Part shown: positions 1 through 7,482 of the stretch, in pieces
Layout: every line of letters begins with the position of its first letter
Position numbering within the stretch: position 1 is the stretch's first letter
Origin: Gelidibacter sediminis
GTDB taxonomy: Bacteria > Bacteroidota > Bacteroidia > Flavobacteriales > Flavobacteriaceae
DNA length: 64,000 nucleotides
Reading direction: 5' to 3'
Assembly: GCF_004364975.1 (NCBI RefSeq)
Contig: NZ_SOBW01000008.1
Span: 1,362,610 to 1,426,609, forward strand
Translations under genes and position numbers: made by a program
Notes under the pieces: generated by a model
Databases searched by the model: none
Told to the model about the DNA's origin: nothing
The model's input: only the letters and a program-made list of their open reading frames with translations

Positions 1-695
1 CATTATATGACGCGGAAGCACCCATTTCTGGTGCTAAAATCATGAATGTCAGTGCCAAAAGTATGACATCAACAGATGCTATTGGGAATTTTGAAATCCA
101 GGCTAAACGCAATGATACACTACTTTTTAGTTCGCTATTTCATCACACCAAGCAACTCGTCGTTATACAATCACATTTAGAAAGCCCTCAAGTTGTTGAG
201 CTCAAAAAAATTCTCAATGAATTGGATGAAGTCAATGTAAAAGGTCCAATTACAGCACAACCAATGGATGAGAAAGAAGTGACCACTCGTGTCAACAAAC
301 AATTCAAATCTGATGTTGAGCGAAATCCGCACTTGTACAGAAGGCCAAATGCAAACGCAGGGCCAATCAATTTTTTAGAAATTGGCAGGCGACTAAAAAA
401 ACTCCTTAAGCGGAAAACGCCTAAAGAAGAAGAACCTGAAGGACTTATTGAAACCACCATTGAGGCTTCAGATTTAGTCACCCTTTTTAAAACAGATCCA
501 TTTTTTAATGACACCTTTTTAATTTTGGATTTAAATATTACCAAAGATTACAGACACCTTTTCTTTGCCTATTGTGAGACTAAAAAGATGTCTTCCTTCT
601 TACTTCAACCGGATAATAAAATTTATCTTATAGATCATCTTCTAGATTATAGCCAGGAATTTAGAGTGATACTCGCCGAAAGTCAACAACGCTAA
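1..695 (+). CDS. Carboxypeptidase-regulatory-like domain protein, 5' truncated
   Basis: The reading frame is already open at the left edge, so the true start is outside the window; at least 231 residues are visible. The first part (PISGAKI, then TSTDAIGNFEI and NDTLLFSS) matches the beta-sandwich carboxypeptidase regulatory-like repeat common in exported Bacteroidetes proteins, where it probably acts as a structural module. The rest is a basic, proline-containing linker followed by a mixed domain that I do not recognise. An exported or periplasmic location is inferred; the signal peptide would lie upstream. The next gene starts about 150 bases on, on the same strand, with its own promoter-like box. 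Confidence 0.7.
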   Translation, partial: LYDAEAPISGAKIMNVSAKSMTSTDAIGNFEIQAKRNDTLLFSSLFHHTKQLVVIQSHLESPQVVELKKILNELDEVNVKGPITAQPMDEKEVTTRVNKQFKSDVERNPHLYRRPNANAGPINFLEIGRRLKKLLKRKTPKEEEPEGLIETTIEASDLVTLFKTDPFFNDTFLILDLNITKDYRHLFFAYCETKKMSSFLLQPDNKIYLIDHLLDYSQEFRVILAESQQR

Positions 696-825
696 TCTGG
701 GTGTCGTCTCTATTTCCCGTTCATAAATCAATACGTTTCAACCTGATTTCTCTTTAAAATCGCTGGAACTATAGCATTGTCAAATTAATTAAACTCTTCA
801 GGTGACTTCATAATTTCAAAAGTTA

Positions 826-833
826 TATTTTTG
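826..833 (+). promoter_or_regulatory. Candidate -7 promoter element
   Basis: TATTTTTG fits the Bacteroidetes -7 consensus TAnnTTTG and lies 16 nt before the ATG at 850. No clear TTG -33 element is seen at the usual distance. Confidence 0.4.
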
Positions 834-849
834 AACTTTATTAGAATTG

Positions 850-2415
850 ATGGTCACGATGAAAAGAAGCCTTTACTTTAGCCTTTTGTGTATTACTATT
901 ATCTTTTGGAGTTCTTGCCGAAAAGATTTTGACTTTCAACCTAGTCAAGGCGCGCTTACCTTCTCTAAGGACACAGTGTACTTAGATACTGTCTTCGCAA
1001 ACATTGGGTCTAGCACCTATAATTTGAAGGTTTACAACCGTTCCAACACTGACATCTCCATTCCCTCTTTACGCCTAAAACAAGGTCAAGCTTCAAATTA
1101 CCGACTAAATGTTGATGGTACAGCTGGCAAAGAATTTAAAAACATCGAAATTTTGGCAAAGGACAGCCTGTTTATTTTTATAGAAACTACTGTAAATCTT
1201 CAAGATGTTGTCACTGCAAAAAATCAATTTTTATATACAGATGCTATCGAGTTCGACAGTGGCGCCAACTTGCAAAAAGTAGAATTGGTTACTTTGGTAA
1301 AGGATGCCATATTTATATATCCCCATAAAAATTCGCAAGGCATTATTGAAACTTTAAATTTTGATATTGACGACGATGGCGTTGAAGACATTACAAATAT
1401 TCAGGGACGTTTTTTAACCGATGCAGAACTCACCTTTACAAAGGATAAACCTTATGTAATTTATGGATACGCGGCTGTGGACGAAAATAAGACGCTGACC
1501 ATTAATGCGGGTGCTCGTGTGCATTTTCATGCCAATTCAGGGTTGTTAATTACAAACAATGCATCTTTAAAGGTGAATGGAGCTTTTAGTTTTAACCAAA
1601 AAACTATGGAGAATGAAGTTGTCTTTGAAAGTGATCGTTTAGAACCCATATTCGAGAATGTTCCGGGACAATGGGGAACCATTTGGCTGTTTCAAGGCAG
1701 CAAGGCAAATGAGATGAATTTTGCAACGATAAAAAATGCCACCATCGGCGTGTTAGCTGAAAACAATCAAAACACCTCTATTCCAAAATTAACCATCAAA
1801 AATTCTAAGATTTATAATTCGAGTAATTTTGGAATATTAGGCCGCGCTACTTCTATTACTGCAGCAAACCTGGTCATTAATAATGCGGGGCAATCATCAT
1901 TTGCAGGTATTTATGGCGGCGTTTATAACTTTACGCACTGTACACTTGCGAATTATTGGACAAATAGTTTTAGACAGTTCCCTGCCCTCTTCCTTAGTAA
2001 TTATCAAGTTATTGATGATAACACCTTAGTTTCTAATCCACTTACTGCTGCAAATTTTAACAACTGTATAATCTATGGAAATGACAACCCTGAGTTTATG
2101 GTAGAGCAATTGGATGGTACAGACTTCAATTTCAAATTCACTAATTGCCTAATTAAATTTGACGATCCAAATAAAAATTTTGGAACAGATCCTAATTACG
2201 ATTTTAAAAATGCCGCCCTATATGATAATGTCGTCTTCAATAAAGATCCTAAATTTAAAAGCCCTTCTAGAAATCAACTGATGATCGGGGAAGGTTCTGC
2301 AGCTGTAAACGTTATTGGGAACAATCCTTTCTCAAATCAAATACCTGTTGACATCCTTAATATTAACAGAACGACTGCGCCCGATTTAGGCGCATACCAA
2401 CATTTGGATTTATAG
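850..2415 (+). CDS. Exported lipoprotein with beta-helix-like repeats
   Basis: About 521 residues. The N-terminus is a lipoprotein signal: a basic MKRS start, a hydrophobic stretch and the lipobox WSSC, so the protein is probably anchored in a membrane on the outside of the inner membrane. After a beta-rich part (TVYLDTVFANIGSS), residues from about 190 contain repeated asparagine-rich beta turns such as LTINAGARVHFH and SGLLITNNASLKVNGAF. These are typical of right-handed parallel beta-helix proteins. Function unknown. The start could be ATG 850, ATG 859 or TTG 847; 859 puts the basic residues right after Met and is equally plausible. The gene ends at a shared terminator facing glyA. Confidence 0.75.
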   Translation: MVTMKRSLYFSLLCITIIFWSSCRKDFDFQPSQGALTFSKDTVYLDTVFANIGSSTYNLKVYNRSNTDISIPSLRLKQGQASNYRLNVDGTAGKEFKNIEILAKDSLFIFIETTVNLQDVVTAKNQFLYTDAIEFDSGANLQKVELVTLVKDAIFIYPHKNSQGIIETLNFDIDDDGVEDITNIQGRFLTDAELTFTKDKPYVIYGYAAVDENKTLTINAGARVHFHANSGLLITNNASLKVNGAFSFNQKTMENEVVFESDRLEPIFENVPGQWGTIWLFQGSKANEMNFATIKNATIGVLAENNQNTSIPKLTIKNSKIYNSSNFGILGRATSITAANLVINNAGQSSFAGIYGGVYNFTHCTLANYWTNSFRQFPALFLSNYQVIDDNTLVSNPLTAANFNNCIIYGNDNPEFMVEQLDGTDFNFKFTNCLIKFDDPNKNFGTDPNYDFKNAALYDNVVFNKDPKFKSPSRNQLMIGEGSAAVNVIGNNPFSNQIPVDILNINRTTAPDLGAYQHLDL

Positions 2416-2460
2416 AGTAATTGGGCTTTATAACTTATAATTCGCATTGCGTAAATCATG

Positions 2461-2498
2461 AAAAAACCTCACAAGTTCAGCAACAAGTGAGGTTTTTT
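2461..2498. terminator. Bidirectional intrinsic terminator
   Basis: The arms AAAAAACCTCAC (2461-2472) and GTGAGGTTTTTT (2487-2498) are perfectly complementary around a 14-nt loop. Each strand has a T-run after the stem, so it can end both the lipoprotein transcript and glyA on the other strand. Confidence 0.85.
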
Positions 2499-2520
2499 CT
2501 ATTTAGTATCGCGCTAATAT

Positions 2521-3792
2521 TTAAGCGAACAAAGGCTTACCTTTCATCATTTCATTTACTTTATCGCCAATAGCGTCAAGTTTGTTATCGTTATCATGAT
2601 TGGTAAGAACCTCATCAATCATTCCAACAATAGCATCCATATCCGCTTCTTTCAAGCCTCTAGTTGTTATTGCTGGAGTACCAATACGAATTCCTGAGGT
2701 TACAAATGGCGACTTATCATCAAATGGCACCATGTTTTTATTAACGGTGATATCTGCTTTTACTAAGGCAAATTCGGCGTCCTTACCTGTAATGTTCTTA
2801 TTTCTTAAATCGATCAACATCATATGGTTGTCAGTTCCGCCAGAAATAATATGGTAATCTCTATCTACAAACGCCTTGGCCATAGCTGCAGCGTTATTTT
2901 TAACTTGTAACATATAATGCATAAATTCATCCGTTAAGGCTTCACCAAATGCAATGGCTTTGGCAGCAATAATATGCTCTAACGGTCCACCTTGATTTCC
3001 TGGGAATACACCAGAATCTAATACAGAAGACATCATTCGTAAATTGCCTTTTGGAGCTTTCATTCCGAAAGGATTCTCAAAATCTTCACCCATCAAAATC
3101 ATTCCTCCTCTTGGTCCTCTTAAGGTTTTATGCGTGGTTGTCGTTACAATATGACAATGCGGCATTGGATCACTCATAATGCCTTTAGCTATCAATCCTG
3201 CAGGATGGGAAATATCTGCCATGAGCACCGCTCCTACCTGATCAGCAACTTGCCTGAAGGCCGCAAAATCCATATCACGCGAATATGCTGAAGCTCCAGC
3301 AATAATCATCTTAGGTTTTTCCTTCTTAGCCGTTTCTTCTAATTTATTATAGTCAATTAACCCAGTCTCTCTATCTACCCCATAAAATGAAGGATTGTAT
3401 AATTTTCCAGAAAAGTTAACTGGCGATCCGTGTGTTAAATGTCCGCCATGCGATAGATCAAAACCAAGAATTTTGTCGCCCGGTTTTAAGCACATGGAAT
3501 ATACAGCCGTATTTGCTTGACTTCCTGAATGCGGTTGCACGTTAGCATAAGCTGCACCAAATAGCGTTTTAGCACGATCAATTGCTATTTGCTCCACTTC
3601 ATCTACAATTTCGCAACCACCATAATAACGCTTTCCAGGATACCCTTCAGCATATTTATTTGTCAATACAGATCCTGCGGCTTCCATTACCTGATTGCTT
3701 ACAAAATTTTCTGAAGCAATAAGCTCTAAACCATGTAATTGTCTTTCTTTTTCAGCTTCAATAAGCTCAAATATTTGTTGGTCACGTTGCAT
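2521..3792 (-). CDS. glyA: Serine hydroxymethyltransferase
   Basis: 423 residues, normal length for bacterial SHMT. The enzyme interconverts serine and glycine using tetrahydrofolate and pyridoxal phosphate, supplying one-carbon units in the cytoplasm. Visible signatures are the N-terminal LELIASENF region, [15 protein letters not shown], the PLP-lysine motif [14 protein letters not shown] and the C-terminal [15 protein letters not shown]. It is a single-gene unit: a good promoter lies upstream at 3852-3885 and the shared terminator at 2461-2498 lies downstream. Nothing is unusual. Confidence 0.97.
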   Translation of the reverse strand: MQRDQQIFELIEAEKERQLHGLELIASENFVSNQVMEAAGSVLTNKYAEGYPGKRYYGGCEIVDEVEQIAIDRAKTLFGAAYANVQPHSGSQANTAVYSMCLKPGDKILGFDLSHGGHLTHGSPVNFSGKLYNPSFYGVDRETGLIDYNKLEETAKKEKPKMIIAGASAYSRDMDFAAFRQVADQVGAVLMADISHPAGLIAKGIMSDPMPHCHIVTTTTHKTLRGPRGGMILMGEDFENPFGMKAPKGNLRMMSSVLDSGVFPGNQGGPLEHIIAAKAIAFGEALTDEFMHYMLQVKNNAAAMAKAFVDRDYHIISGGTDNHMMLIDLRNKNITGKDAEFALVKADITVNKNMVPFDDKSPFVTSGIRIGTPAITTRGLKEADMDAIVGMIDEVLTNHDNDNKLDAIGDKVNEMMKGKPLFA

Positions 3793-3851
3793 AAATGTTG
3801 TGTTTTTTAGTCCTCTTAAAACAAGGATTTAATGAATGTTTTAAATTTACC

Positions 3852-3885
3852 CAAAAGTAATAAATACAATACTTATTTCAGTCAA
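3852..3885 (-). promoter_or_regulatory. glyA promoter, -33/-7 type
   Basis: On the minus strand TTG (3883-3885) is followed after 23 nt by TACTTTTG (3852-3859), matching the Bacteroidetes sigma consensus. The predicted leader to the glyA ATG is about 55 nt. Confidence 0.6.
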
Positions 3886-3956
3886 AAAAAGAATTTTTCG
3901 TCTGAATATAATGTCATGATGAATTGGTCTGGAGCCGCATAATTTTAAGTCTTTTT

Positions 3957-3989
3957 TTGGATTTTAATTAAAAAAAATATGTAGGTTTG
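3957..3989 (+). promoter_or_regulatory. Fumarylacetoacetase promoter, -33/-7 type
   Basis: TTG (3957-3959) and TAGGTTTG (3982-3989) are separated by 22 nt, fitting TTG-N17-23-TAnnTTTG. The -7 box is about 19 nt before the ATG at 4009. Confidence 0.55.
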
Positions 3990-4008
3990 AATACATTTTA
4001 CAAAACTA

Positions 4009-5322
4009 ATGAATCGCAACACTATGCCTTTATCCGCAAATAACCCCGATAGAACATCGTGGCTTCACGTGGGAAAAAATTCTGATTTTCCTATTCAGAA
4101 CATCCCTTTTGGTGTTTTCTTAACACGAGATGACATCATTACCATTGGTACACGAATTGGCGATACCGCCATTGACCTTGGTGCGCTGCATCAACTAGGT
4201 TATTTTGAAGGTATACCTCTTACTGACGATATTTTTCTTCAGGACACCTTAAATGATTTTATTGCTGATGGCCGTAAAACATGGCGTGCCGTAAGAAATA
4301 GAATTGCTGATATTTTTGACAGTAACAATACAACTTTAAAGAATAATACCAAACATAAGGAAATTGTGCTCTTCAGGCTTGACGAGATTGAGATGCAATT
4401 ACCCGTCCAGGTGGGAGATTATACTGATTTTTATTCGAGCAAAGAACATGCTACAAACGTAGGTACCATGTTTAGAGACCCAGACAACGCACTGATGCCA
4501 AATTGGTTGCACATTCCTGTTGGGTATCACGGTCGTAGCTCTTCTATAATTCCGTCTGGCATTCCAATACACAGGCCACAAGGCCAAACAATGCCTGAGG
4601 GTGCCAAAGACCCTGTTTTTGGTCCTTCTAAATTAGTTGACTTCGAATTGGAAATGGCTTTCATTACTACAGATGCTAATGATTTAGGTGAACCGATTCC
4701 CGTAAATGAAGCTGAAGAATATATATTTGGATTGGTACTTTTCAATGATTGGTCAGCCCGTGACATACAGAAATGGGAATATGTGCCATTAGGACCATTC
4801 TTGGCTAAAAACTTCGCGTCCTCTATGTCGCCATGGATTGTGACCCTAGACGCTCTTGAACCTTTTAAGGTAGAGGGCCCAAAACCCATCAAACCTTTGT
4901 TACCATATTTACAATCTAAAGGAAAAAAAGGTTATGATATCAATTTAGAAGTTGCCATCCGTCCAAAAGACGCCAAAGAAACTATTGTGAGTAAATCCAA
5001 TTTTAAGTATATGTATTGGAATATGGCACAACAATTAGCACATCATACGGTTAATGGCTGTCCTGTAAATTCTGGAGATATGATGGGGAGTGGTACCATA
5101 TCAGGTCCTACGGAAGAATCATTCGGATCTATGTTAGAATTGACATGGAAAGGTGAAAAACCCTTAACTATGAAAGATGGCACAGAACGTAAGTTTATTA
5201 ATGATTACGATACGGTAATTATGAGAGGACATTGTGAAAAAGATGGTACCAGAATTGGTTTTGGGGAAGTTTCAACACAACTTTTACCAATTTATAATCC
5301 TCAAAAAAAGAAACAAAAGTAA
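4009..5322 (+). CDS. fahA: Fumarylacetoacetase
   Basis: 437 residues. The enzyme hydrolyses 4-fumarylacetoacetate to fumarate and acetoacetate, the last step of tyrosine degradation through homogentisate. The N-terminal FAH domain (NIPFGVFLTRDD, TRIGD) is followed by the catalytic domain with YTDFYSSKEHATNVGTMFR, the HGR loop (GYHGRSSSIIPSG), the metal-site glutamates in DFELEMAF, and NDWSARDIQKWEY. The initiator may instead be ATG 4024 (MPLSANNP), which gives an N-terminus more like relatives; 4009 is the longer choice. It stands alone with its own promoter and terminator, and no other gene of the pathway is in this window. Confidence 0.95.
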   Translation: MNRNTMPLSANNPDRTSWLHVGKNSDFPIQNIPFGVFLTRDDIITIGTRIGDTAIDLGALHQLGYFEGIPLTDDIFLQDTLNDFIADGRKTWRAVRNRIADIFDSNNTTLKNNTKHKEIVLFRLDEIEMQLPVQVGDYTDFYSSKEHATNVGTMFRDPDNALMPNWLHIPVGYHGRSSSIIPSGIPIHRPQGQTMPEGAKDPVFGPSKLVDFELEMAFITTDANDLGEPIPVNEAEEYIFGLVLFNDWSARDIQKWEYVPLGPFLAKNFASSMSPWIVTLDALEPFKVEGPKPIKPLLPYLQSKGKKGYDINLEVAIRPKDAKETIVSKSNFKYMYWNMAQQLAHHTVNGCPVNSGDMMGSGTISGPTEESFGSMLELTWKGEKPLTMKDGTERKFINDYDTVIMRGHCEKDGTRIGFGEVSTQLLPIYNPQKKKQK

Positions 5323-5344
5323 ATATTTAAAATAGTCATAAGTG

Positions 5345-5385
5345 AAGCACGAACGTCAATTTATACTGATATTCGTGCTTTTTTT
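5345..5385 (+). terminator. Intrinsic terminator after fumarylacetoacetase
   Basis: AAGCACGAA (5345-5353) pairs with TTCGTGCTT (5372-5380) and is followed by a run of T. Confidence 0.85.
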
Positions 5386-5477
5386 ATGAACACCACATCA
5401 CATGTAAATAACCCATAATTATTCATTTGGCACATAATTTGAAACCTACTAACTTTAACCCCCTAACCTTAAGACCT

Positions 5478-6659
5478 ATGACTTCAAAACTACCCTACAT
5501 TTTACTCTTTTTAGTTACTGTTTCTTGCAGCAGTAAGAAACAAATTGAAAAGGCGCTACATTCTGGCAATTATAATCAAGCCATTCAGGAAGCACTCAAA
5601 AAACTTGAAAACAATAAGGATAATGAGCGTAAACAGGATTTTGTCCTGATGTTGCAATCTGCTTACGACAAAGCGAATGAACGTGATTTAAAACAAATTA
5701 AGCATCTTAAGAAAGATGGCAATCCAGAACATTACAAATCAATTTATGATCTTTACCTTGCTTTAGAAGCTCGTCAAAGAGCCGTAAAGCCTGTTATACC
5801 ATTAAAAGTCAATGGAAACATTATTCACTTAGATTTTCCTGATTATACAGATAAGATTGTAGAATCTCGCCGTGCCGTATCCAACTATTTTTATGATCAA
5901 GGCAAAGCACTTCTTAAATCCAATTTTAAAATGGATGCAAAGAAAGCCTACCATACTTTTCAATACATTGAGCGCATCAATCCGAATTTTAAAGATGTGC
6001 GTAGCCTAATGCAGGATGCTCATAATCTTGGGACGGATTATGTTATTGTAACCATTCAGAATCAAACGAGACAAATCATACCAATGCAATTGGAAGATGA
6101 CTTATTGAATTTTGACACCTATGGTTTAAATCAGTTCTGGACAGTATATCACGCCAATCCTGCCCATGATATTGCTTATGATTATGCGATGGAATTGCAA
6201 TTAAAGCAAATTAATGTGTCACCAGAAAAGTTACACCAAAAAGAAATTTTGAGAGAAAAAGAAATTGTAGACGGCTGGAAGTATAAACTTGACGCTGCCG
6301 GCAATGTGGCTAAGGATAGTTTAGGTAAAGACATTAAAATTGACAAAATCGTGAACGTTAAAGCCCGTTACATTGAGTATTCACAATTGAAATCGACCCA
6401 AGTTTTAGCCGATGTTGTTTATGTGGACCTATTGAGCAACCAAACTCTCGATGTGTTCCCAATTAAAAGTGAATTTGTTTTTGAAAACCGTTTTGCAGTT
6501 TACAAAGGCGACAAACGCGCATTAGATCCAACTGATCATGAGCTGCTACGAAATAAAAGACTCCACTTTCCTACTGATGCTGAAATGGTTTATGACACAG
6601 GTGAAGATTTAAAACTACAGCTTAAGCAAATTATTAATTCTTATAATGTGAGGAAGTAG
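5478..6659 (+). CDS. Lipoprotein of unknown function with helical N-terminal repeats
   Basis: 393 residues from ATG 5478. This start gives a clean lipoprotein signal with lipobox VSCS; the frame is open further upstream to 5427, but that extension would bury the signal. Residues of about 20-200 look like TPR-type helices (YNQAIQEALKKLENN, KKAYHTFQYIERINPNFKDV). The C-terminal half is beta-rich and contains a segment on ways of speaking to the polymer surface that I cannot assign. No enzyme motif is seen. It ends convergently with ytxJ, with nested inverted repeats between them. Confidence 0.7.
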   Translation: MTSKLPYILLFLVTVSCSSKKQIEKALHSGNYNQAIQEALKKLENNKDNERKQDFVLMLQSAYDKANERDLKQIKHLKKDGNPEHYKSIYDLYLALEARQRAVKPVIPLKVNGNIIHLDFPDYTDKIVESRRAVSNYFYDQGKALLKSNFKMDAKKAYHTFQYIERINPNFKDVRSLMQDAHNLGTDYVIVTIQNQTRQIIPMQLEDDLLNFDTYGLNQFWTVYHANPAHDIAYDYAMELQLKQINVSPEKLHQKEILREKEIVDGWKYKLDAAGNVAKDSLGKDIKIDKIVNVKARYIEYSQLKSTQVLADVVYVDLLSNQTLDVFPIKSEFVFENRFAVYKGDKRALDPTDHELLRNKRLHFPTDAEMVYDTGEDLKLQLKQIINSYNVRK

Positions 6660-6682
6660 CACTTAACCGTATTCCTAACATC

Positions 6683-6728
6683 AAAGTTGTCAACTTTCAC
6701 TAGTGTGTTTATATCACTAGTGTAAGTT
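6683..6728. repeat. Two overlapping, mutually exclusive hairpins
   Basis: AAAGTTG (6683-6689) pairs with CAACTTT (6691-6697). The same right arm also starts a longer stem: AACTT plus CACTAGTG (6692-6705) against CACTAGTG plus AAGTT (6715-6728), one T·T mismatch, loop 9 nt. CACTAGTG is itself a palindrome. The site is between convergent genes, but there is no T-run, so an ordinary intrinsic terminator is not clear. Confidence 0.6.
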
Positions 6729-6751
6729 ACAGCAATCTAAAGAGCGTTTGT

Positions 6752-7159
6752 TTAAATGAAAGATTTCAGCTCCATTGAATTAATTCCGCTATGGCTGCCA
6801 TGAGACACAACTTTCCCATTTTTAATCACCAATAATTGTGGCGATTCGTGCATCACGTTAAATTGATCAGCAATGGCATTTGAAATATCTCTATGATTCA
6901 ACAAATCCAAATAATAAAGATCAGCTTCATCAACCTGTAACTGATACTCCTTTTTAAATTGATTTATTACCATTCTGCTAATTCCGCAACGCGTGGAATG
7001 TTTAAATATGATTTGTGTTTTGGCGTTGGAGCGCTCTTTAATAGTTTCTAACTGACCTATGTTTTTCAAATCAATCCAAGCCAAATCTGTGTTGCTGTTA
7101 GACACTTCTCCACTTTTTGCGGTAGTTGACGAATTGAATAATTTATCTAATAATCCCAT
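6752..7159 (-). CDS. ytxJ: Bacillithiol-system redox protein YtxJ
   Basis: 135 residues with a thioredoxin-like fold expected. The motif FKHSTRCGISRM carries a single conserved cysteine at residue 58, followed by helix VINQFKKEYQ and the cis-Pro segment HESPQLLVIKNG. This is the YtxJ (DUF2847) pattern: a monothiol bacilliredoxin-like protein thought to remove bacillithiol from modified proteins. Its presence suggests this organism makes bacillithiol, but no bsh gene is in the window. The gene has its own upstream region facing clpB; TAAATTTG on the minus strand (7204-7211) is a possible -7 box. Confidence 0.88.
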   Translation of the reverse strand: MGLLDKLFNSSTTAKSGEVSNSNTDLAWIDLKNIGQLETIKERSNAKTQIIFKHSTRCGISRMVINQFKKEYQLQVDEADLYYLDLLNHRDISNAIADQFNVMHESPQLLVIKNGKVVSHGSHSGINSMELKSFI

Positions 7160-7482
7160 AATATTTCATTTTTAAGTTTTGTAACCACTGATTTATAACA
7201 ATTCAAATTTATATTTTATAAGTAGATGTAATGATCGACTTTCCTATTTTAATTATCTTTATAACATCAGTCGAAACACTTTTTAAATCTTACAACCTGA
7301 CTAAATGTCTTGCTACTAGCGACTTTGACTGACTTTTTGTCGGCTGCTTTCAATTGGTAAGGTAATTGACTTAAACTGAATATCCATGCGTTAGCTAAAT
7401 AAAATGCGTGGCAATTAAGATATAACACACAACAATATAGATATTAACCTATAAAAACATACCCATTATAGGGGAAACAATT
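7160..7482. other. Divergent ytxJ/clpB intergenic region
   Basis: This 323-base stretch between divergent genes has no credible coding frame. It holds a possible ytxJ -7 box (7204-7211, minus strand), a GACTTT direct repeat near 7320-7340, and the hairpin before clpB at 7448-7472. I find no CIRCE-type heat-shock operator and no convincing TAnnTTTG box for clpB. Confidence 0.5.
7448..7472 (+). promoter_or_regulatory. Hairpin over the clpB translation start region
   Basis: CCTATA (7448-7453) pairs with TATAGG (7467-7472), loop 13 nt. A competing small stem pairs CCC (7462-7464) with GGG (7471-7473). Both involve the purine-rich AGGGGAAA just before the ATG at 7483, so ribosome access could depend on stem melting. 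This is inference from sequence only. Confidence 0.35.
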
